Below are positions 53,655 to 61,325 of a DNA stretch of 64,000 nucleotides, piece by piece; position 1 is the stretch's first letter; each line of letters starts with the position of its first letter. Location: assembly GCF_036226445.1 (NCBI RefSeq), contig NZ_CP108474.1, forward strand, positions 2,852,001 through 2,916,000, written 5' to 3'. The translations under genes and the position numbers were made by a program. Source of the stretch: Streptomyces sp. NBC_01255. Lineage in GTDB: Bacteria > Actinomycetota > Actinomycetes > Streptomycetales > Streptomycetaceae. The notes beneath the pieces are model-generated. The model saw only the letters and a program-made list of their open reading frames with translations, was not told the origin of the DNA and did not search any database.

Positions 53655-54721
53655 GGAGCGGGGACGCGACGGCCGGCATCCCTGAGCAGCAGGCGCGGCC
53701 GCACGAGGTCGCTACGGAGCAGGCGGACCAGATGAGCGAGCACGAGCAGCACCACCAGGTTCCCGAGACACCCGGCCTCCCGGAGGCCTCGACGACCCCC
53801 GGGACCTCCGGGACCTCCGAGGTCGCCGGGGTCTCCGAAGTCTCCGAGGTCGCCGGGGACTCTTCGGGCATGCCGAGCGCCGAAGAGGCCAAGGCCGCCG
53901 AGGAAGCCAAGGCCGCCGAGGCGGAGCAGCGCGACGAGGTCCCGGAGCCTCCCACCGTCCCCGCCCCGACCGACCGGAGCGGCGCCCGCGCCCTCTTCGT
54001 CGAGCTGCGCGGGCTGCCGGAGGGTTCCCCGGAGAAGGCGGAGCTGCGCAACCGGCTGGTCCGGATGCACCTGCCCCTGGTGGAACACCTGGCCCGGCGC
54101 TTCCGCAACCGCGGCGAGCCGCTGGACGACCTGACGCAGGTGGCGACCATCGGCCTGATCAAGTCGGTGGACCGGTTCGACCCGGAGCGTGGCGTCGAGT
54201 TCTCGACGTACGCGACCCCGACGGTCGTCGGCGAGATCAAGCGCCACTTCCGTGACAAGGGGTGGGCCGTCCGCGTGCCGCGCCGCCTCCAGGAGCTGCG
54301 GCTCTCGCTGACCACGGCGACGGCGGAGCTCTCCCAGCAGCACGGCCGCTCCCCGACGGTGCACGAGCTGGCCGAGCGGCTCGGGATCTCGGAGGAGGAG
54401 GTCCTGGAGGGGCTGGAGTCGGCGAACGCCTACTCGACGCTCTCCCTGGACGTCCCGGACACGGACGACGAGTCGCCGGCCGTGGCGGACACCCTGGGCG
54501 CCGAGGACGAGGCCCTGGAGGGGGTCGAGTACCGCGAGTCGCTCAAGCCGCTCCTGGAGGACCTGCCGCCGCGGGAGAAGCGGATCCTGCTGCTGCGGTT
54601 CTTCGGGAACATGACCCAGTCGCAGATCGCGCAGGAGGTCGGCATCTCGCAGATGCACGTTTCTCGGCTGCTGGCTCGGACCCTGGCGTCGCTTCGGGAG
54701 AAGCTTTTGGTGGAGGAGTAG
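53651..54721 (+). CDS. sigH: SigB/SigF/SigG-family sigma factor SigH
   Basis: A 356-residue sigma factor. An acidic, low-complexity N-terminal extension of about 110 residues (TPGTSGTSEVAGVSEVSEV, AEEAKAAEEAKAAEAEQ) precedes regions 2-4: LVRMHLPLVEHLARRF and LTQVATIGLIKSVDRFDPERG (region 2), and MTQSQIAQEVGISQMHVSRLLARTL (region 4). S. coelicolor SigH also has a long processed N-terminus and several start forms. GTG 53651 overlaps the anti-sigma stop; an ATG at 53732 may give a shorter form. It directs osmotic and developmental genes in Streptomyces. Confidence 0.92.
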   Translation: MRSGDATAGIPEQQARPHEVATEQADQMSEHEQHHQVPETPGLPEASTTPGTSGTSEVAGVSEVSEVAGDSSGMPSAEEAKAAEEAKAAEAEQRDEVPEPPTVPAPTDRSGARALFVELRGLPEGSPEKAELRNRLVRMHLPLVEHLARRFRNRGEPLDDLTQVATIGLIKSVDRFDPERGVEFSTYATPTVVGEIKRHFRDKGWAVRVPRRLQELRLSLTTATAELSQQHGRSPTVHELAERLGISEEEVLEGLESANAYSTLSLDVPDTDDESPAVADTLGAEDEALEGVEYRESLKPLLEDLPPREKRILLLRFFGNMTQSQIAQEVGISQMHVSRLLARTLASLREKLLVEE

Positions 54722-54732
54722 GGGCTAAGGCC

Positions 54733-55155
54733 CTACGGAGTGTTCTGGCCGGGGCGCCGGATGCCGAGCGCCTCGGTCGTGGCCGGGTTCACCAGGAGGA
54801 CGAGCCCGGTGACGGCGAGGACGCCGAGGGCGATGCCGGCCGGGATCATCGCGCTGTTCGCCTGGAGCATCTGCCAGGCGACCGGCAGGGCCAGGATCTG
54901 GGTGATGACGGCCGGGCCCCGGCTCCAGGAGCGGCACAGCCACAGGCCGCGGGCGGCGACGAGCGGGATCAGGCCGAGCGCGACGAGCGTCACCGCGCCG
55001 GTCAGGGCGCCGGTGAGGTCGCCCGTCCCGTCCGTGAGGGATCTCACCAGCATGAACACGCCGCCGGCGATGAGCCCGAGGGCCTCGATGCCGGCCACGG
55101 CCGCCGCGGCGGCGAGGCGAGTGGGGCGGGAGGTCTGCTCCGTACTGCTGCTCAT
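54733..55155 (-). CDS. Small integral membrane protein of unknown function
   Basis: A 140-residue protein with about four helices (LAAAAAVAGIEALGLIAGGVFMLV, GALTGAVTLVALGLIPLVAARGLWL, SRGPAVITQILALPVAWQML, AGIALGVLAVTGLVLLV). The pattern resembles actinobacterial membrane proteins without known role. ATG 55155 follows TACCCT by seven bases, a leaderless pattern. It is convergent with sigH with only 11 bases between stops. Confidence 0.75.
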   Translation of the reverse strand: MSSSTEQTSRPTRLAAAAAVAGIEALGLIAGGVFMLVRSLTDGTGDLTGALTGAVTLVALGLIPLVAARGLWLCRSWSRGPAVITQILALPVAWQMLQANSAMIPAGIALGVLAVTGLVLLVNPATTEALGIRRPGQNTP

Positions 55156-55277
55156 ACAGGGCAGGGTAGCCGGGGCGCCCGCCGGGCCGGGCAGGCCGGG
55201 GCGGACCGGGCCGTGCGGGGTGTCCGACGGGTGGCCTGGACTGGGCCAGGTACCGCCGGGTAGGTACCCTGGCGCTC

Positions 55278-56246
55278 ATGCGCGCACTTCTCGTGGTCAA
55301 TCCGGCAGCCACCACCACCAGTGCCCGCACCCGTGACGTGCTCATCCACGCACTGGCGAGCGAGATGAAGCTGGAGGCGGTCACCACCGAGTACCGCGGC
55401 CACGCGCGCGACCTGGGACGGCGCGCCGCCGACTCGGGCAACATCGATCTGGTCGTGGCCCTCGGCGGCGACGGCACGGTCAACGAGGTCGTCAACGGAC
55501 TGCTGCACGGCGGGCCCGATCCGGACCGGCTTCCGGGTCTCGCGGTCGTCCCCGGCGGCTCGACCAATGTCTTCGCCCGCGCGCTCGGACTGCCGAACGA
55601 CGCCGTGGAGGCGACCGGCGCCCTGCTCGACGCCCTGCGTGAGCGGCGGGCACGCACAGTGAGCCTCGGGCTTGCGGCCGGCACGCCGGGCACCGAGGAC
55701 GAAGCGGTCCCTTCGCGCTGGTTCACTTTCTGCGCCGGCCTCGGATTCGACGCGAGCGTCATCGGCCGGGTCGAACAGCAGAGGGAGCGCGGGAAGAGAT
55801 CCACGCACGCCCTCTATCTGCGCCAGGTGTTCCGCCAGTTCCTGGACGAGCCGCACCGGCGGCACGGCACGATCACCCTGGAGCGCCCCGGCTTCGAGCC
55901 GGTCGAGGACCTCGTCCTCTCCATAATCTGCAACACCTCCCCCTGGACCTACCTGGGCAATCGTCCGGTGTACGCGTCCCCGGAGGCGTCCTTCGAGACC
56001 GCTCTCGACGTGCTCGGACTGAGCCGTCTCTCCACCCCGGCGGTGGCCCGGTACGCCACTCAGCTGCTCACCTCCACGCCGGAGCGGGGTCCCCGCGGCA
56101 AGCACGCCGTGACTCTGCACGACCTGACCGACTTCACCTTGCATTCGAAGGTCCCCCTCCCCCTCCAGATGGACGGTGACCACCTGGGACTGCGTACGAG
56201 CGTGACGTTCACAGGCGTACGCCGTGCACTGCGTGTGATTGTGTGA
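55278..56246 (+). CDS. Diacylglycerol/sphingosine-type lipid kinase
   Basis: A 322-residue lipid kinase of the DagK group. It starts MRALLVVNPAATTTS, with the nucleotide-binding motif VVALGGDGTVNEVVNGLL (about residues 60-77) and VVPGGSTNVFARALG. It phosphorylates diacylglycerol or a related lipid using ATP at the membrane inner face, recycling lipid into phospholipid synthesis. ATG 55278 lies seven bases after TACCCT, so it is probably leaderless. A hairpin at 56245-56273 follows. Confidence 0.9.
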   Translation: MRALLVVNPAATTTSARTRDVLIHALASEMKLEAVTTEYRGHARDLGRRAADSGNIDLVVALGGDGTVNEVVNGLLHGGPDPDRLPGLAVVPGGSTNVFARALGLPNDAVEATGALLDALRERRARTVSLGLAAGTPGTEDEAVPSRWFTFCAGLGFDASVIGRVEQQRERGKRSTHALYLRQVFRQFLDEPHRRHGTITLERPGFEPVEDLVLSIICNTSPWTYLGNRPVYASPEASFETALDVLGLSRLSTPAVARYATQLLTSTPERGPRGKHAVTLHDLTDFTLHSKVPLPLQMDGDHLGLRTSVTFTGVRRALRVIV

Positions 56247-56273
56247 GTGGAAGGGCCCAAAGTCCTTTCACTC
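56245..56273 (+). terminator. Terminator after lipid kinase
   Basis: GAGTGGAAGG (56245-56254) and CCTTTCACTC (56264-56273) pair over ten bases with one G-T pair and a nine-base loop. The stem overlaps the stop codon of the kinase gene. Confidence 0.6.
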
Positions 56274-56564
56274 GAACGTTTAGGCGCGCATCCACCCCTT
56301 AGAAGTACGGCTGTGACCTAGCCGACACCGAGGAATCAAAAAAAACTTTCCGGAAGGGGTTGTATCCCCCGTCGAGGTTTGCGAGTCTCTTCTTGGCGAT
56401 CGGGACGGCCCGCAACACCGGCCTCCACTGAGAGCCAGAACCCCTCCTCAACACCTGGACCACACCAGTTCATCTGGCAGTCGGCCCTTCCCTTGCGGGG
56501 GGATTCGTGAAAGCGTTCACATTCACAAGCAACCAGCTTGTAACACCCTAGAGAGGTAGCAGCC
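56274..56564 (+). promoter_or_regulatory. Leader and promoter region of wblE
   Basis: This gap contains an A-run at 56338-56345, rare in this genome. A perfect inverted repeat ACAAGC-aacca-GCTTGT lies at 56525-56541, 24 bases before the wblE start, next to TAACAC, which may be a -10 element. The repeat could be a regulator site or leader hairpin. AGAGG then serves as ribosome site. No gene is visible. Confidence 0.5.
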
Positions 56565-56822
56565 ATGGACTGGCGTCACAACGCCGTTTGTCGTGAGGAA
56601 GACCCCGAGCTGTTCTTCCCCATCGGCAACACCGGTCCTGCGCTGCTGCAGATCGAGGAAGCCAAGGCCGTCTGCCGCCGCTGCCCCGTCATGGAGCAGT
56701 GCCTGCAGTGGGCGCTCGAGTCCGGCCAGGACTCCGGCGTCTGGGGTGGCCTCAGCGAGGACGAGCGCCGCGCGATGAAGCGCCGTGCCGCTCGCAACCG
56801 GGCGCGTAACGCCACCGCCTGA
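56565..56822 (+). CDS. wblE: WhiB-like iron-sulphur regulator WblE
   Basis: An 85-residue WhiB-family protein. Four cysteines, Cys9, Cys37, Cys40 and Cys46, hold a [4Fe-4S] cluster, followed by the GVWGG turn (SGVWGGLSEDERRAMKRRAARNRARN) and a basic tail that contacts DNA. Length and sequence match Streptomyces WblE. Its place between the lipid kinase and the PdtaS-type kinase supports that. Wbl proteins act with the primary sigma factor and sense redox or nitric oxide. Confidence 0.95.
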   Translation: MDWRHNAVCREEDPELFFPIGNTGPALLQIEEAKAVCRRCPVMEQCLQWALESGQDSGVWGGLSEDERRAMKRRAARNRARNATA

Positions 56823-56915
56823 CACCCCGCCGAAAGCCTGAGGCCAGCGGCGCATACATCGCGTATGCAATCACCGCCCTCGAGTCGCAGCGCGCAGCAG
56901 TAACCCACAGCATTC

Positions 56916-56948
56916 GAGCCCCGGACCGATCTCCTCGGTCCGGGGCTC
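56916..56948. terminator. Bidirectional terminator between wblE and kinase gene
   Basis: GAGCCCCGGACCGA and TCGGTCCGGGGCTC form a perfect 14-base stem with five-base loop. The convergent kinase gene ends 26 bases beyond it, so it can serve both transcripts. Confidence 0.85.
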
Positions 56949-56973
56949 GCTGCTGTGTCCGCCTCGCTTCTGC

Positions 56974-58449
56974 TTACTTCTGCGCCAGTACGGGGATGTC
57001 GAGGATCACCTTCGTGCCGCGCTCGGCACCGGGGACCATGTCGAACGTTCCGCCCAACTCCCCTTCCACCAGCGTCCGTACGATCTGGAGTCCGAGGTTG
57101 CCGGCCCGCTGCGGGTCGAAGCCCTCGGGCAGACCGCGGCCGTCGTCCTGGACCGTGATCAGGAGCCGGGCGTCGACGCGGGGCTCGCCGCGGACGGCGG
57201 TGACCTCGACGGTGCCCTGCTCGCCCTGGGTGAAGGCGTGCTCCAGGGCGTTCTGGAGGATCTCCGTGAGGACCATGGAGAGCGGGGTCGCGACCTCGGC
57301 GTCGAGAATGCCGAAGCGGCCGTTGCGCCGGCAGGTGACCTTGCCCGGGGAGATCTCGGCGACCATCGCGATCACCCGGTCGGCGATCTCGTCGAACTCG
57401 ACACGTTCATCCAGGTTCTGAGACAGCGTCTCATGGACGATCGCGATCGAACCGACGCGCCGCACCGCCTCGTTGAGCGCCTCGCGGCCGCGGTCGGAGT
57501 CCATCCGGCGGGCCTGGAGACGCAACAGGGCGGCCACGGTCTGGAGGTTGTTCTTCACCCGGTGGTGGATCTCCCGGATGGTCGCGTCCTTGGTGATCAA
57601 CTCGCGCTCGCGGCGGCGGAGTTCGGTGACGTCACGGAGCAGGACGAGCGAACCGATCCGGGTGCCCTTGGGGCTGAGCGGGATCGCCCGCAGCTGGATC
57701 ACCCCGCCGTTGCCCTCGACCTCGAACTCGCGCGGCGCGTAGCCCGAGGCGACCTTGACCAGGGCCTCGTCCACGGGGCCGCGGGAGGGGGCGAACTCGG
57801 CCGTGATCTGGCCGAGGTGCTGGCCGACGAGGTCGGCGGCGAGGCCGAGCCGGTGGTAGGCGGAGAGCGCGTTGGGCGAGGCGTACTGGACGACGCCTTC
57901 CGCGTCCAGGCGGACCAGGCCGTCGCCCGCGCGGGGCGAGGAGTCCATGTCGACCTGCTCGCCCGGGAAGGGAAACGTTCCGGCCGCGATCATCTGGGCG
58001 AGGTCGGAGGCCGACTGGAGGTAGGTGAGCTCCAGCCGGGAGGGCGTACGGACGGTGAGCAGGTTGGTGTTGCGGGCGATGACACCGAGGACCCGGCCCT
58101 CGCGGCGTACGGGGATCGACTCGACCCGCACCGGGACCTCCTCGCGCCACTCGGGGTCGCCCTCGCGGACGATCCGGCCCTCGTCGAGGGCGGCGTCGAG
58201 CAGGGGGCGGCGGCCGCGCGGCACCAGGTGGCCGACCATGTCGTCCTGGTACGAGGTGGGGCCCGTGTTGGGCCGCATCTGGGCGACGGAGACGTATCGC
58301 GTGCCGTCGAGGGTCGGAACCCACAGGACGAGGTCCGCGAAGGAGAGGTCGGAGAGCAGCTGCCACTCCGACACCAGCAAGTGGAGCCACTCGAGGTCGG
58401 AGTCGCTCAGGGCTGTGTGCTGGCGCACGAGGTCGTTCATGGAGGGCAC
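56974..58449 (-). CDS. Cytosolic PdtaS-type sensor histidine kinase (HisKA_2)
   Basis: A 491-residue soluble kinase. An N-terminal GAF-like domain (about 25-155) with LVLWVPTLDGTRYVSVAQMRP precedes a PAS domain (about 165-275). The H-box IREIHHRVKNNLQTVAALLRLQ (near 292) is of the HisKA_2 type, found in PdtaS proteins whose partner PdtaR has an RNA-binding ANTAR output. The ATPase ends with VLTEILQNALEHAF and DDGRGLPEGF. GTG 58449 lies six bases after TACCCT, a leaderless pattern; ATG 58440 is an alternative. The partner regulator is not in this window. Confidence 0.92.
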   Translation of the reverse strand: MPSMNDLVRQHTALSDSDLEWLHLLVSEWQLLSDLSFADLVLWVPTLDGTRYVSVAQMRPNTGPTSYQDDMVGHLVPRGRRPLLDAALDEGRIVREGDPEWREEVPVRVESIPVRREGRVLGVIARNTNLLTVRTPSRLELTYLQSASDLAQMIAAGTFPFPGEQVDMDSSPRAGDGLVRLDAEGVVQYASPNALSAYHRLGLAADLVGQHLGQITAEFAPSRGPVDEALVKVASGYAPREFEVEGNGGVIQLRAIPLSPKGTRIGSLVLLRDVTELRRRERELITKDATIREIHHRVKNNLQTVAALLRLQARRMDSDRGREALNEAVRRVGSIAIVHETLSQNLDERVEFDEIADRVIAMVAEISPGKVTCRRNGRFGILDAEVATPLSMVLTEILQNALEHAFTQGEQGTVEVTAVRGEPRVDARLLITVQDDGRGLPEGFDPQRAGNLGLQIVRTLVEGELGGTFDMVPGAERGTKVILDIPVLAQK

Positions 58450-58559
58450 GCTGCGAGGGTACCTGCGGAATTGCAGGGGCGGTGAACCTGGATCTCCGGG
58501 CGTCCGTGTTGGAGGATGGGCCGGGAAGGACCGCGCTCCTGTGGATGGACAGACAAGAA

Positions 58560-58571
58560 TGGTCTAGTCCA
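58560..58571. promoter_or_regulatory. DasR-like operator (dre) in the kinase-TetR gap
   Basis: TGGTCTAGTCCA matches the DasR core TGGTCTAGACCA at 11 of 12 positions. It overlaps the predicted -10 (TAGTCC, 58565-58570) of a plus-strand small RNA. DasR binding there would block that transcript. Confidence 0.75.
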
Positions 58572-58575
58572 CAAT

Positions 58576-58736
58576 GGCGCTACAAGCCTCCATCCTCCCC
58601 GCACAGGAGGATGGAACGAGGTACCCGACGCTCTCTGCCCTGACTGCGTCGAGACCTCCCACACGGCCGAGGGACCGCACACCCCCGGCCGAGCAACTCC
58701 GGGCTGCGGTGCCGGACGGGCTGAGGGTCCCGTCAG
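58576..58736 (+). ncRNA. Candidate scr5239-type small RNA
   Basis: The gap between the PdtaS-type kinase and the TetR gene matches the place where S. coelicolor encodes scr5239, a conserved RNA of about 159 bases that acts on agarase and metE mRNAs (from literature memory). Here TGGATG (58542-58547) and TAGTCC (58565-58570), 17 bases apart, form a promoter. A perfect ten-base hairpin lies at 58589-58615. A terminator-like GACGGG/CCCGTC stem (58715-58734) ends the unit at about 159 bases. The RNA overlaps the 3' end of the TetR gene by a few bases. A short frame starting at 58574 is not convincing as a gene. Confidence 0.6.
58589..58615 (+). repeat. Hairpin in the small-RNA candidate
   Basis: TCCATCCTCC and GGAGGATGGA form a perfect ten-base stem with a seven-base loop. 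The arms contain an anti-ribosome-site-like C-rich strand (loop side CCTCC), a feature common in regulatory RNAs. Confidence 0.75.
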
Positions 58737-59398
58737 GCGCCGCGGCCCGCGGGTGCTTCCGGGGCCGTTTCCGGGACTGATTCCGAGCCCGCTTCCGAAG
58801 CCGTTTCCGCAGGCCAGGCCTGCATCGCCCACTCCGCCACCGCCGCGAGGTCCTCCCGCGTCGCCCCGTCGCGGGCCTGCTGGGACATGCCCTGGAGCAC
58901 GGCGCCGCTGAAGCGGGCGAGCGCGCGGGCGTCGGTGCCGGGTGACAGCTCCCCCGCCTCGACGTCCCGGCGGATCCGGGCCTCGAAGGAGGTCAGATTG
59001 GCCTCGCGGCGCGCCCGCAGGGCCTCCTCGACCTCGGGTGTCGAGCAGTTGATCGCCGCGGAGATCATCAGACAGCCGCGCGGATGACCCGACTCCGTGA
59101 AGAGCTCCGCCGCCTCCCGCAGGACGCGTCCGACGGCGCCGCGGGCCGTCGGCTCCTCGGCGAAGGCGCGGCCGCCGTACGCGCCGTACGACCCCGCGTA
59201 CGCCTCGACGACCTCCTCGAAGAGCGTCCGCTTGTCGCCGAAGGCCGAGTAGAGGCTGGGTGCGCTGATGCCCATGGCGCGGGTGAGGTCGGCGACGGAG
59301 GTCGTCTCGTAGCCGTGCTCCCAGAAGGCCATCGTGGCCTGCTCCAGGGCCGTGAGCCGGTCGAAGGAGCGGGGGCGGCCGCGCTGTCTCGTCACCAT
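58733..59398 (-). CDS. TetR family regulator of the adjacent SDR gene
   Basis: A 221-residue TetR protein. The helix-turn-helix is SVADLTRAMGISAPSLYSAFGDKRTLFEEVV (about 34-64), and the C-terminal domain has SGHPRGCLMISAAINCSTPEVEEALRARRE, like regulators of quinone or oxidoreductase genes. The acidic, Ala/Pro-rich tail is probably disordered. ATG 59398 follows TAGAAT by seven bases, a leaderless pattern. A perfect palindrome between it and the divergent SDR gene is the likely operator. Its 3' end overlaps the small-RNA terminator. Confidence 0.92.
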   Translation of the reverse strand: MVTRQRGRPRSFDRLTALEQATMAFWEHGYETTSVADLTRAMGISAPSLYSAFGDKRTLFEEVVEAYAGSYGAYGGRAFAEEPTARGAVGRVLREAAELFTESGHPRGCLMISAAINCSTPEVEEALRARREANLTSFEARIRRDVEAGELSPGTDARALARFSGAVLQGMSQQARDGATREDLAAVAEWAMQAWPAETASEAGSESVPETAPEAPAGRGA

Positions 59399-59411
59399 GG
59401 AGTGAATTCTA

Positions 59412-59423
59412 TAGCGCGCGCTA
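59412..59423. promoter_or_regulatory. TetR operator between regulator and SDR gene
   Basis: TAGCGCGCGCTA is a perfect 12-base palindrome next to the regulator's own -10 (TAGAAT on the minus strand) and 60 bases before the SDR start. It is placed to repress both genes. Confidence 0.75.
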
Positions 59424-59482
59424 GGAAAAGTGGGGTACGGTTCTTTTCGTAACGACCACTACACAAACAGGGGGGCGTCGCC

Positions 59483-60235
59483 ATGGGCGTGCTCGCAGGG
59501 AAGACGGCACTGGTCACGGGTGGCAGCCGGGGCATCGGGCGCGGGATCGCGGAGCGGCTCGGCCGGGAAGGCGCCCGGGTCGCGGTGCACTACGGAAGCA
59601 ACGAGACGGCGGCGAAGGAGACGGTCACGGCGATCGAGGCGGCCGGCGGCGAGGCCTTCGCGATCGGGCGGGAGCTGGGGACGCCGGGGGACGCGGCGGC
59701 GCTCTGGGCGGCCTTCGACGAGCGCGCGGACGGCCTCGACATCCTCGTGAACAATGCCGGGATCGGGGCGAGCCGGCCCTTCGAGGCGATCGGCGAGGAG
59801 GAGTACGACCGGATCTTCGCGGTCAACACGAAGGCGCCGTTCTTCCTGGCACAGCTGGGCGCCGAGCGACTGCGGGACGGCGGACGGATCGTCAACGTCT
59901 CGACGGGCCTGAGCAAGGCGGCGCTGATGCCGGAGACGATCGCGTACGCGATGTCGAAGGGCGCCCTGGACGTCTTCACCCGCTATCTGTCGAAGGTCCT
60001 CGGGCCGCGGCGGATCACGGTCAACGCGGTGGCGCCGGGAATCGTGGACACGGACATCAACGCCGGCTGGCTGCGGGGCAACGACCAGGCCTGGGCCGGG
60101 GCGGCGGCGATGTCGGCGCTCGGCGGGGTCGGCACCCCGGCGGAGATAGCGGACGTGGTGGCCTTCCTGGCCTCCGAGGACGCGCGCTGGGTGACGGGCC
60201 ACTGGATCGACGCCACGGGCGGCTCGCTGGCCTGA
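59483..60235 (+). CDS. Short-chain dehydrogenase/reductase
   Basis: A 250-residue classical SDR. The NAD(P) site is TGGSRGIGRGIAERLG (about residues 12-27), then NNAGIG. The catalytic Ser lies in IVNVSTGLSK and Tyr-x3-Lys in YAMSKGAL. The C-terminus with VTGHWIDATGGSLA is typical of 3-oxoacyl reductase-like enzymes. ATG 59483 has a GGGGGG-type ribosome site. The divergent TetR regulator suggests an inducible role in detoxification or secondary metabolism. The substrate is unknown. Confidence 0.92.
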   Translation: MGVLAGKTALVTGGSRGIGRGIAERLGREGARVAVHYGSNETAAKETVTAIEAAGGEAFAIGRELGTPGDAAALWAAFDERADGLDILVNNAGIGASRPFEAIGEEEYDRIFAVNTKAPFFLAQLGAERLRDGGRIVNVSTGLSKAALMPETIAYAMSKGALDVFTRYLSKVLGPRRITVNAVAPGIVDTDINAGWLRGNDQAWAGAAAMSALGGVGTPAEIADVVAFLASEDARWVTGHWIDATGGSLA

Positions 60236-60410
60236 GCCGGGCGCGCAAAAGGGTGCACTGAGGGCGCGTGGAGGGGCGCATGGAGGGCGCCGTCCAGGGG
60301 CGGATTCGAGTGGCTGGTGGGGCGGGCGCGGCAGACGATGGTGACGGTGCCGTCCGCACGTCGGAACGGCATGAGGAGACGGCCTCCCCTCTGCTAGATT
60401 TGGCTTTGAT

Positions 60411-60422
60411 TGGTCTATACCA
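60411..60422. promoter_or_regulatory. DasR operator (dre) upstream of nagB
   Basis: TGGTCTATACCA matches the DasR core at 11 of 12 positions and lies 45 bases upstream of nagB. DasR repression of nagB, relieved by glucosamine-6-phosphate, is established in S. coelicolor. Confidence 0.9.
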
Positions 60423-60466
60423 CATGGCCCCTCTCCTAGCCCCTCCACCAGATCGGCAGGCACAGC

Positions 60467-61252
60467 GTGGAAGTTGTCATCGTCAAGGACGCCAAGGCGG
60501 GCGGCGAGCTCATCGCGGACGGCATCGCCGGCCTCCTGCGCCGCAAGCCCGACGCGCTGCTCGGCGTGGCCACGGGTTCGACTCCGATCCCCATCTACGA
60601 CGCCCTGACCGCCCAGGTCGCGGCCGGTTCCGTGGACGCCTCCCGCGCCCGGATCGCCCAGCTGGACGAGTACGTCGGACTGCCGTCCGGGCACCCCGAG
60701 TCGTACCGCTCCACCGTGCTCCGTCAGGTCGTCGAGCCCCTCGGGCTCTCCCAGGACGCCTTCATGGGCCCCGACGGCTCCGCCGAGGACGTCCAGGCGG
60801 CCTGCGAGGCGTACGACAGGGCGCTGGCCGAGGCCGGCGGTGTGGACCTGCAGATCCTGGGCATCGGCACCGACGGGCACATCGGGTTCAACGAGCCGTG
60901 CTCCTCGCTCGCCTCGCGCACCCGGATCAAGACGCTGACCCAGCAGACCCGCGTGGACAACGCCCGCTTCTTCGACAACGACATCGCGCAGGTGCCGCAC
61001 CACGTCATCACCCAGGGCATCGGCACCATCCTGGAGGCCCGCCACCTGGTGCTGCTCGCCACCGGCGAGGGCAAGGCCGAGGCCGTGGCGCAGACCGTCG
61101 AGGGCCCGGTCGCCGCGCTCGTGCCGGCCTCCGCGCTCCAGCTGCACCCGCACGCCACGGTCGTCGTGGACGAGGCCGCGGCCTCCAAGCTGAAGCTCGC
61201 GGACTACTTCCGCCACACCTTCGCCGACAAGCCCGCCTGGCAGGGCATCTAA
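60467..61252 (+). CDS. nagB: Glucosamine-6-phosphate deaminase
   Basis: A 261-residue NagB. It has the sugar-phosphate site LGVATGSTPIPIYD, the catalytic Asp region AQLDEYVGL, GIGTDGHIGFNEP and the later ATGEGKAEAV. It converts glucosamine-6-phosphate to fructose-6-phosphate and ammonia, the last step of GlcNAc use. GTG 60467 is used. A DasR operator precedes it and a perfect terminator follows. It links to the GH3 hexosaminidase and das importer genes transcribed towards it from the right. Confidence 0.97.
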   Translation: MEVVIVKDAKAGGELIADGIAGLLRRKPDALLGVATGSTPIPIYDALTAQVAAGSVDASRARIAQLDEYVGLPSGHPESYRSTVLRQVVEPLGLSQDAFMGPDGSAEDVQAACEAYDRALAEAGGVDLQILGIGTDGHIGFNEPCSSLASRTRIKTLTQQTRVDNARFFDNDIAQVPHHVITQGIGTILEARHLVLLATGEGKAEAVAQTVEGPVAALVPASALQLHPHATVVVDEAAASKLKLADYFRHTFADKPAWQGI

Positions 61253-61272
61253 AGACGTCCAGGGGACACGAC

Positions 61273-61311
61273 GAAGGGGCCCGGCACCTGATTCAGGTGC
61301 CGGGCCCCTTC
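61273..61311. terminator. Bidirectional terminator between nagB and GH3 hexosaminidase gene
   Basis: A perfect 18-base stem (61273-61290 with 61294-61311) closes on the loop ATT. It lies between convergent stops and can end both transcripts. Confidence 0.93.
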
Positions 61312-61325
61312 GCGTACGAGTGCGC

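Noticed and set aside
56332..56361. GGAAT and GTT as a SigR-type promoter before wblE
   Set aside because: The spacer is 22 bases, outside the usual 17-19, so the match is not credible without start mapping.
58574..58780. A 68-codon plus-strand frame in the small-RNA region
   Set aside because: No ribosome site, coding-like composition or homologue; hairpins and terminator fit an RNA better, and its end overlaps the TetR gene.
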